A stretch of 36,529 nucleotides of DNA. It comes from an uncultured Muriicola sp. Its GTDB lineage: Bacteria; Bacteroidota; Bacteroidia; Flavobacteriales; Flavobacteriaceae. This document shows positions 17,199 to 23,050 of this stretch, piece by piece (positions within the stretch are counted from its first letter, which is position 1; each line of letters begins with the position of its first letter). Both the position numbers and the translations under genes were made by a program. The stretch covers positions 1 through 36,529 of the forward strand of contig CALZFZ010000108.1 in assembly GCA_945786965.1 (NCBI GenBank), given 5' to 3'. The notes below the pieces were generated by a model that saw only the letters and a program-made list of their open reading frames with translations, was not told where the DNA came from and searched no databases.

Positions 17199-18164
17199 AT
17201 GTATTTTTTAGGTTTAACCTGGAACCCCGCAGAAACCCTTTTTAAAATTGGGTTCTTACAGATCAAATATTACAACTTGTTGTGGATCATTGCCTTTGCA
17301 CTGGGATGGTTTATCATGAAACGTATTTTCCTGAATGAAAAGAAAACTATTCAGGAGCTAGATTCGCTTTTTATCTACACGGTACTGGCTACCATGTTAG
17401 GGGCACGTTTAGGGCATGTATTCTTTTACGACTGGCCATACTACTCTAACCATCTATTGGAAATATTACTACCGATACGGGAACGTGCAGGAAGCGCTCT
17501 TTTTGGATTTATTAATGGGTATGAATTTACCGGTTTCACTGGTCTCGCAAGCCATGGTGCAGCTATCGGGATCATTATCGGGATGTATATGTATACCCGC
17601 AAGCATAAAGGGTTTAAAATGCTATGGATATTAGACCGTGTGGTCATTCCCGTGGCCATAGGCGCCTTTTGTGTGCGCCTGGGAAATTTCTTCAACTCGG
17701 AGATCAATGGAAAGATCGTAGATAAATCGTTTGCATTTGCCACTCGTTTTATCCGTGACTCGGACGATATGCCGGCCTCTGCTGCACTGCGGATCACGAA
17801 AGAAAATACTGTAAATGCGGCTTATGCTGCCATTGAAAACAATCCGAAATTCGCCCAATATTTAGAGGCTATCCCCTACCGGCATCCGGCACAATTGTAT
17901 GAAGGGGTGTGCTATATTTTTGTCTTCCTGGCCTTGTACTTCCTATACTGGAAAACCGATAAAAAGAACCAACCTGGATTTTTGTTCGGGCTGTTTCTGG
18001 TCTTACTATGGACCGTTCGCTTTTTTGTTGAATTCGTAAAAAAGAGTCAAGGCGGGTTCGAAGAATCCCTGGGCTTGCTATCCACAGGTCAATGGCTCAG
18101 TATCCCCTTTATTCTAGTCGGTTTTTATTTTATGTTTAAGCCCAAGTTGGCCCGAAACCCATAA
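17199..18164 (+). CDS. lgt: Prolipoprotein diacylglyceryl transferase
   Basis: Lgt attaches diacylglycerol to the lipobox Cys of prolipoproteins in the inner membrane. The 321-residue protein has about seven membrane helices, the conserved His119 in LASHGAAIG, and the Lgt signature RLGNFFNSEING (160-171). About 35 residues after the signature (about 178-215) form a soluble loop that is longer than in E. coli. The final helices contain the PAQLYEG and LGLLSTGQWLS blocks of the family. It precedes a DUF192 lipoprotein by 16 nt, so an enzyme for lipoproteins is co-transcribed with one of its own probable substrates. Several other lipoproteins are encoded in this window. Confidence 0.95.
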   Translation: MYFLGLTWNPAETLFKIGFLQIKYYNLLWIIAFALGWFIMKRIFLNEKKTIQELDSLFIYTVLATMLGARLGHVFFYDWPYYSNHLLEILLPIRERAGSALFGFINGYEFTGFTGLASHGAAIGIIIGMYMYTRKHKGFKMLWILDRVVIPVAIGAFCVRLGNFFNSEINGKIVDKSFAFATRFIRDSDDMPASAALRITKENTVNAAYAAIENNPKFAQYLEAIPYRHPAQLYEGVCYIFVFLALYFLYWKTDKKNQPGFLFGLFLVLLWTVRFFVEFVKKSQGGFEESLGLLSTGQWLSIPFILVGFYFMFKPKLARNP

Positions 18165-18180
18165 CTAGAATCATCGCTTT

Positions 18181-18669
18181 ATGAAAAAAACGATCCTGTA
18201 TATTGGCCTTTTTTTAAGCATAGGCATGGCAGTTTATTCCTGTAAAGAAGATGCTAAAAAGTCGGTCGTTACTGAACCTGTTACATTTACCAAAGAGGGT
18301 ACGTTACAGTTGTATAAGGCCGAGACAGATTCTGTTTTGGTCCGATTAGACATCGAGATTGCAGAAACCGATTATGAAACCCAAACGGGACTCATGTACC
18401 GGGATGCCATGGAAGATACCCAGGGGATGCTCTTTATTTTTCCGGATGTTGCCTATCACTCATTTTATATGAAGAATACAAAATTTCCGCTAGACATTAT
18501 TTACATTGATGAAAATCTGAACGTCGCCAACATAGTCAAAAATGCCCAACCCATGGACGAATCCGGCCTGTCTTCTGAAGTGCCTGTAAAATATGTGCTG
18601 GAGGTTAATGGCCAATTGGCAGACCTATGGCAATTGGAAATCGGTGATAAAATTACCTTTAAACGGTAG
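18181..18669 (+). CDS. DUF192 lipoprotein
   Basis: This 162-residue protein starts with a lipoprotein signal whose Cys21 is in YSCKEDAK, with acidic residues right after the Cys. Residues 55-162 form a DUF192 domain, with the typical blocks ETQTGLMYRDAMEDTQGMLFIF, YHSFYMKNTKFPLDIIYID and KYVLEVNG. DUF192 proteins are small beta-barrel-like proteins of the envelope with no firmly known role. The gene lies 16 nt after lgt and is probably its operon partner. A terminator hairpin follows at 18689. Confidence 0.9.
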   Translation: MKKTILYIGLFLSIGMAVYSCKEDAKKSVVTEPVTFTKEGTLQLYKAETDSVLVRLDIEIAETDYETQTGLMYRDAMEDTQGMLFIFPDVAYHSFYMKNTKFPLDIIYIDENLNVANIVKNAQPMDESGLSSEVPVKYVLEVNGQLADLWQLEIGDKITFKR

Positions 18670-18688
18670 GGTTCAAATTAACAAAAAA

Positions 18689-18724
18689 AGCCAGCGATTA
18701 TGCCAAATTGGATTTTCGCTGGCT
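18689..18724. terminator. Hairpin terminator between convergent genes
   Basis: A 9-bp stem AGCCAGCGA / TCGCTGGCT with an 18-nt loop, flanked by an A-run on the left and CTTTT on the right. It lies between the DUF192 gene and the convergent lipoprotein gene and can act on both strands. Confidence 0.7.
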
Positions 18725-18746
18725 CTTTTATATTCCAAAATGTAAA

Positions 18747-19454
18747 TTACTGATCAATTACATCTGCGGTGGTTTTAATATTTTCTTTTAATTGATCCGC
18801 AATATCCTGATTCCCATCTTCATCGTTCGGATAGATCTCAATGAGCCCATCCTGATTGTTGTCTGTCGCTGTACTTAAATCGATTTGGTTGAAAGAATTC
18901 AGAAATTGGGATATATCGAACGTTACCGTAAAATTTACGGTACCATTAGTTACCTGAACCCCGGTATCTCTTCCAACATCGAGATTTTCGCTGGTATCGT
19001 GCCAGAAAACAAAGGGCGTACCATCGATTGTTCCTTCCATATAAATCGACTTGTCAAAAAGGTCGTTCTCTGCAGGAAGGTCTTCATCCTTATGGAATTT
19101 AAATCGAAGTTCCTTGTAGATTCCGTCCGGAACAAATGCAGTTCCGATAGTTTGGGTTAGGGCATCAGAATCGTCTAAAAGGTCTACCTGGTAAGGCCCT
19201 CTGAATTGGATCTCATCGGTATCCAAATTACTGTTAGGATCATCATCGTTTTTGAATACAACATCCCTGATAGAAATTTTGAAGTCAGTGAAAATAACAT
19301 TCTCATTCCCTTTTCCGATTAGTACGGCCGACTTTCCGGCGCTGCCGTTTACAGCGGTTAGCTTAAGTTGAATTTTTCCACCCTCATCCTCATTGGAGCA
19401 ACTTGCCAACAGGACAACAAGGGTAAGCACAAACAATTTTTTTAATGATTTCAT
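18747..19454 (-). CDS. Acidic lipoprotein, possibly DUF4382-like (lipoprotein 1)
   Basis: With the ATG at 19454 the protein has 235 residues and a clean lipoprotein signal, MKSLKKLFVLTLVVLLASC, with Cys19 followed by SNEDE. Acidic residues there resemble the lipoprotein export signal of Bacteroidota surface lipoproteins. The body has beta-rich blocks (FTDFKISIRDVVF, GPYQVDLLDD, VPDGIYKELRFKFHKDEDL) that recall DUF4382-type proteins, but I am not sure of that. The tail is acidic and includes DNNQDGLIEIYPNDEDGNQD, a possible calcium-binding loop. An upstream ATG at 19493 would put hydrophobic residues before the signal and is less likely. It has its own upstream element (19533-19566), shared with lipoprotein 3. 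Confidence 0.7.
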   Translation of the reverse strand: MKSLKKLFVLTLVVLLASCSNEDEGGKIQLKLTAVNGSAGKSAVLIGKGNENVIFTDFKISIRDVVFKNDDDPNSNLDTDEIQFRGPYQVDLLDDSDALTQTIGTAFVPDGIYKELRFKFHKDEDLPAENDLFDKSIYMEGTIDGTPFVFWHDTSENLDVGRDTGVQVTNGTVNFTVTFDISQFLNSFNQIDLSTATDNNQDGLIEIYPNDEDGNQDIADQLKENIKTTADVIDQ

Positions 19455-19532
19455 AATTATAATATATAGGTTAATAAATAAGATTTTAAGCAATCAGTAA
19501 TCGTCTATCCGTTTTTGAATCGACTATGTAAT

Positions 19533-19566
19533 TAAAACAACCGAATCTGCATTATTCCTGAAAAAA
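19533..19566 (-). promoter_or_regulatory. Shared 34-nt upstream element, copy at lipoprotein 1
   Basis: Read on the - strand: TTTTTTCAGGA, 2 nt, AATG, 8 nt, GTTGTTTTA. The same blocks with the same spacing lie at 21484-21517; 27 of 34 positions agree. It ends 78 nt before the ATG at 19454. The layout fits a promoter or operator of a specific sigma factor or regulator. Confidence 0.6.
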
Positions 19567-19695
19567 AGATTCTTTATAGATGAAAATAAACCCGGTACAT
19601 ATCTAACGTTTTTGGTTTACAAAAAGTATAACTTTTGCTTACAACAGTTATCCTCTATCGGGGTTCTTCATATGACGCATTTAATGAGTTAATTA

Positions 19696-19721
19696 AAACT
19701 GCCCCAATTATGGGGCAGTTT
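19696..19721 (-). terminator. Intrinsic terminator of the lipoprotein 3-2 unit
   Basis: A perfect 11-bp stem AAACTGCCCCA / TGGGGCAGTTT with a 4-nt loop. On the - strand it is followed by TTTTAATT. It lies 76 bp after the stop of lipoprotein 2 and separates that unit from lipoprotein 1. Confidence 0.78.
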
Positions 19722-19797
19722 GCATTCAAACACTTTCATTTTCATAGAGGGGACAACTAATTTCCAGTGCCTGAATAATTTGCAAAGCAAAGTAGCT

Positions 19798-20277
19798 CTA
19801 ATTCATTTCAAAAGTCAGCGTATCGGTACCTCCGTTACCACCACTAATATGGATCAGCTCAATACGGGTAGCCGAACGGGTGACGATATCCCAGTCTTCT
19901 GTCAGTTCCTCAAAATCAGGAGGGGCAGAAAAGAATATATTAAAATCAATATCATCACTGCTGTTGTAATCGTCGCTATCATCGTTGCTGTCATCACTGG
20001 TAACAGACCATGTTCCAGTTATGCTGGTGGTTCCGTTATCGGCAACCAAACTTCCATCCGAATTGAAGGTAAAACCGTATCCATTAAAATTTGAGGTCTC
20101 GTCAGTACCTGAGTCCACAAAGCTTGTAATGACCCATGTCCCTGACGCTACCAAATTGGTTACTGCCTGCACAGATTCTGCGGTATTCTGACTGTTGTCA
20201 TCGCTACTATCCGATGAGCAGGAAGCTATAAGTAGCGTGAATACGATTAAGGCTGAATTTAATAGTGACTTTTTCAT
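19798..20277 (-). CDS. Lipocalin-like lipoprotein (lipoprotein 2)
   Basis: This 159-residue protein has a lipoprotein signal, with Cys20 in LIASC followed by SSDSSDDNS, an acidic run like the Bacteroidota surface export signal. Residues about 41-159 form a small beta domain with the lipocalin-like pattern G-x-W (46-48), GYGFTFNSDGSL (66-77), TGTW (87-90) and DFEELTEDWDI (121-131). A Ser/Asp-rich loop (93-110) interrupts it. The same pattern forms the C-terminus of lipoprotein 3, 95 nt upstream, so the two arose by duplication and are probably co-transcribed. A function cannot be assigned; such domains often bind small ligands or act in protein contacts. Confidence 0.72.
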   Translation of the reverse strand: MKKSLLNSALIVFTLLIASCSSDSSDDNSQNTAESVQAVTNLVASGTWVITSFVDSGTDETSNFNGYGFTFNSDGSLVADNGTTSITGTWSVTSDDSNDDSDDYNSSDDIDFNIFFSAPPDFEELTEDWDIVTRSATRIELIHISGGNGGTDTLTFEMN

Positions 20278-20372
20278 TGTTGTATATTTATTAATTGTTT
20301 TATTTTTTAATTAGGAGGCAACGATCCCAATACGATTAATATCTGCATCAGGATCATCTAAGTTGTATTGCC

Positions 20373-21449
20373 TTACGGGTTACACGAACTTCTAAATTTT
20401 AACCTGTCATCATTTGCCATACGCAAGTCTACTTCCAACTCGTTTCCTTCCTGATCGAGCTCATGCAACATCCAATCATCGTTAAAATCAGGTAAGTCGG
20501 GAATATTTAAAGTCACGATTATAGAATTTCCCGTACCACTGCTTTCCCAGCTACCTGAAAAACTTTCGGTACTTGTGCTCACAGTTATCGTACCATCGGC
20601 TAAAAAGGCAAAGGTGTACCCAGTGTATTGTTGGTCAAGATCCACATCATTGCGCTCCAATTCCTTTACATACCAACCATCACAACCCGTTAGAAAATCG
20701 GCAAGTTGGTCGGTACTGCAATTATCGCAATCGTCATCATTGTAGTCATAATCATCATCCTCATCGCAGTCATCTTTGACATCATCAATTATTTCTTCCA
20801 AAGCATCCAAATTGGGGATAGAAACCTCCGTGCCATCTGAAAGAATTACCGTAATAGGAAAATTGATGTTAACAATATCTGCCTCATCCAGGTCGTCTAG
20901 GAAGTAGAATAATTCCTCATCAGTAGTGAAGGTAATCGTATCGATCAATTCATTGTTTGAGTTGAATACCGAAGCTGTTATAGGGTATTCAAGGTCCAGA
21001 CATTCAATATCATCGTCGTATTCGTTTTCCCCTCCACAATCCTCTACAAAATTTTCAAATTCATCTATAGAATCGATCTCAACTTCGCTAAAATCACTCA
21101 ATACAATGGTAATAGGAAATGTGATCTCAAGGGTGTCATCATCATCATCAAATTCATCGAAAATGTCCTCAACAGTGTCCAGATCTTCTTCTGAAGTAAC
21201 TGTAATTGGCATACCGTTGACAATAACAGTAAATGGAAAATCAATAGAAAAGCAACTGGCGTTATCCACAATATTGTCGTCAGAACCATCGCGCATGGCG
21301 GTTCGTTGTAATAAATTGGCTACGGCAGAATTTGCCTTAAGGACTTCATCCTGAGGTCCTTCAATTAATACAGATTCTTCCTGTCTACAAGAAATAGTAA
21401 GTAAGGAAGCAACCATAAGAAGTGTAAAAAATTTTAATACGTTTCGCAT
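20373..21449 (-). CDS. Acidic four-repeat lipoprotein with a lipocalin-like C-terminus (lipoprotein 3)
   Basis: This 358-residue protein has a lipoprotein signal with Cys21 in LTISC, followed by RQEES. Four related units follow at about 66-97, 107-138, 150-187 and 194-228. Each has a beta hairpin built on (F/Y)P(F/I)T-x-(V/S) with a Thr/Glu-Val/Ile return strand, then an acidic helix (EEDLDTVEDIF, IDEFENFVEDC, DEELFYFLDDL, LDALEEIIDDV). Asp/Glu-rich linkers separate them, and the longest (229-243) has at least nine Asp. Residues 249-358 match lipoprotein 2 (GW, GYTFAFLADGTI, SGSW, LPDFNDDW). Cys pairs (66/138/150/228/241/244) may form disulphides. Calcium binding is plausible given the acidity but unproven. 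The gene is divergent from the ECF sigma factor and carries the shared upstream element 34 nt before its start. Confidence 0.72.
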   Translation of the reverse strand: MRNVLKFFTLLMVASLLTISCRQEESVLIEGPQDEVLKANSAVANLLQRTAMRDGSDDNIVDNASCFSIDFPFTVIVNGMPITVTSEEDLDTVEDIFDEFDDDDDTLEITFPITIVLSDFSEVEIDSIDEFENFVEDCGGENEYDDDIECLDLEYPITASVFNSNNELIDTITFTTDEELFYFLDDLDEADIVNINFPITVILSDGTEVSIPNLDALEEIIDDVKDDCDEDDDYDYNDDDCDNCSTDQLADFLTGCDGWYVKELERNDVDLDQQYTGYTFAFLADGTITVSTSTESFSGSWESSGTGNSIIVTLNIPDLPDFNDDWMLHELDQEGNELEVDLRMANDDRLKFRSSCNP

Positions 21450-21483
21450 AGCATACTAATTTTTAAATTAAACTGTTTATCAA

Positions 21484-21517
21484 TAAAACAACTAAGTGTT
21501 CATTTCTCCTGAAAAAA
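21484..21517 (-). promoter_or_regulatory. Shared 34-nt upstream element, copy at lipoprotein 3
   Basis: Same blocks and spacing as at 19533-19566: TTTTTTCAGGA, 2 nt, AATG, 8 nt, GTTGTTTTA on the - strand. It ends 34 nt before the ATG of lipoprotein 3, a promoter-like distance. It lies in the 117-bp gap that also holds the start of the sigma factor gene on the other strand. Confidence 0.62.
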
Positions 21518-21541
21518 TTAACAGAAATTTATTTTTTACAT

Positions 21542-21553
21542 TTAACGGACCCA
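21542..21553 (+). repeat. 12-bp near-repeat TTAACGGACCCA, left copy
   Basis: Eleven of twelve bases match TTATCGGACCCA at 25582-25593. The two copies flank the sigma/anti-sigma/receptor genes. They could be binding sites, insertion scars, or chance. Confidence 0.3.
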
Positions 21554-21566
21554 TAATTAAAATATT

Positions 21567-22091
21567 TTGACAAAGGAGTTACATGAGAATGTTTGCGACG
21601 AGCTTATTTTTAAAGGCTTGTACAACAAGTATGCTGCGGAATTACATGACTATCTATATTACAAATATGGAGAACAATGCAATCCCAAAGACAAGGCACA
21701 GGATGCTTTTATAAAACTATGGGAGAATTGTAAGAAGGTACTCTTAACTACTACCAGGGGGTTTCTCTATAAAGTCGCAAATAACATGGTTCTTAATGAC
21801 ATTAAACACCAAAAAGTAGTCCTTCGCTACCAGCAGGAAAAACCACAGGCGCATACGATTGAAAATCCTGAATTCCTCATGGAAAAGGAACAGTACTTTA
21901 AAAAGTACCAACAGGCACTAGCCAAACTATCTGAAGACCAGCGTGTGGCCTTTATGTTGAATAAAGTGGAAGGGAAAAAGCATGAAGAAATTGCCCAATT
22001 ATTAGGGGTTACCCGCAAAGTAGTTGAATATCGCATCTATTCTGCCTTTTCCATTCTAAAAACAGAACTGGAAAATTTTAGAATAAAATAA
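21567..22091 (+). CDS. ECF RNA polymerase sigma factor (TTG start)
   Basis: This 174-residue sigma-70 family protein has region 2 at about 17-82 (LYNKYAAELHDYLYYKYG, DKAQDAFIKLWENC, RGFLYKVANNMVLNDIKHQ) and region 4 at about 112-168 (LSEDQRVAFMLNKVEGKKHEEIAQLLGVTRKVVEYRI), with the helix-turn-helix intact. It belongs to the ECF group paired with FecR-like anti-sigma factors in Bacteroidota. No ATG can start this frame: a stop lies at 21558-21560, so TTG (21567), or ATT just before it, must be used. TTG gives MTKELHEN, which fits the N-termini I recall for flavobacterial relatives. fecR follows after 47 nt. Confidence 0.85.
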   Translation: MTKELHENVCDELIFKGLYNKYAAELHDYLYYKYGEQCNPKDKAQDAFIKLWENCKKVLLTTTRGFLYKVANNMVLNDIKHQKVVLRYQQEKPQAHTIENPEFLMEKEQYFKKYQQALAKLSEDQRVAFMLNKVEGKKHEEIAQLLGVTRKVVEYRIYSAFSILKTELENFRIK

Positions 22092-22138
22092 TCAGGAAAA
22101 AGTCAAAGTTGGTTGTTATATAGGTAAGGATAAGAATA

Positions 22139-23050
22139 ATGGATCAGAATTCCCTTTTAGAAAAATGGTTAAACGATACGTTATCTGATACTGAAATGGA
22201 GGCATTTCAAGAATTGGATGATTACCCCTTTTATAAGGATATCGTAGAAGATGCTTCCCGTTTTAAGGCATCTTCTTTTTCCGCTGTGGCCGATTTCGAT
22301 GCTTTAAGGAAACGACTTCCCAAGAAGAGTCCACCCGTTCGTAAATTATCAAGTAGACCTTGGCTTTTAAGGATAGCGAGTGTATTTGTCATAGGCTTTG
22401 CCTTGTACTACTTTTTCCTTTTCAGGACGGATGTACGTGTAGAAACCCTCGTTGGCCAGAAAACCACTATTGAATTACCGGATGCTTCTGTAGTAGTCCT
22501 TAATGCATTATCAGAAATAGAATATTCCAAAAAGGGATGGGTCAACAATAGATCCTTAAACCTCATTGGGGAGGCTTTTTTCGATGTTACCAAAGGAGCC
22601 ACATTTGATGTCATTACACCCTCAGGTACGGTAACAGTTATAGGCACGGAATTTAATGTAAAACAACGAGGCACCGGCTTTGAAGTGGCTTGTTACGAAG
22701 GCATCGTACGGGTTACTTCCGGACAATATTCGAAAGAACTTAGGGCGGGTGACAGATTACGCTTATCCGATGGAAAGCTTTATGTGGGTAAAACCACCTA
22801 CCATGGCCCACAATGGACCAGTAACATAAGTGATTTTCAGCAAATCCCTTTCCTTGAGGTCATAGAAGAACTTGAACGACAATATCATATAAAGGTGATA
22901 CTAAAGGAAGTTCCCAAAGAAACACTTTTTACAGGCGGTTTTGTCCATGACCACTTGGAAAATGCCATGCAATCCATTGCTGAGCCTATGGACCTGGATT
23001 TTGAAATCACTGACAATAATGAAGTCACACTAATTAAGCGTGAAAATTAA
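22139..23050 (+). CDS. FecR-type anti-sigma factor with DUF4974 C-terminus
   Basis: This 303-residue single-pass inner-membrane protein has a short cytoplasmic N-terminal part (1-74) that would hold the sigma factor, a membrane helix at about 76-95, a periplasmic FecR domain at about 100-205 (VGQKTTIELPDASVVVLNALSEIEY, GEAFFDV, GTVTVIGTEFNVKQ, ACYEGIVRV) and a DUF4974-type C-terminal domain from about 225 to the end (FLEVIEELERQYHIKVIL, FTGGFVHDHLENAMQSI). In such systems the periplasmic part senses the receptor's N-terminal domain and releases the sigma factor. It overlaps the receptor gene by 11 bp and belongs to the sigma-fecR-receptor operon. Confidence 0.9.
   Translation: MDQNSLLEKWLNDTLSDTEMEAFQELDDYPFYKDIVEDASRFKASSFSAVADFDALRKRLPKKSPPVRKLSSRPWLLRIASVFVIGFALYYFFLFRTDVRVETLVGQKTTIELPDASVVVLNALSEIEYSKKGWVNNRSLNLIGEAFFDVTKGATFDVITPSGTVTVIGTEFNVKQRGTGFEVACYEGIVRVTSGQYSKELRAGDRLRLSDGKLYVGKTTYHGPQWTSNISDFQQIPFLEVIEELERQYHIKVILKEVPKETLFTGGFVHDHLENAMQSIAEPMDLDFEITDNNEVTLIKREN

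Larger units (their letters stand above)
19455..19797. other. Intergenic region between lipoproteins 1 and 2
   Basis: About 340 bp with no convincing gene. It holds the terminator of the upstream lipoprotein unit (19696-19721) and the upstream element of lipoprotein 1 (19533-19566). The rest is A/T-rich and has no TAnnTTTG match on the - strand. Confidence 0.7.

Noticed and set aside
21565-21570. TTGACA before the sigma factor as a -35 promoter box
   Set aside because: The housekeeping promoters of this phylum use TTG/TAnnTTTG, and no matching -10 follows. The TTG is better explained as the start codon.
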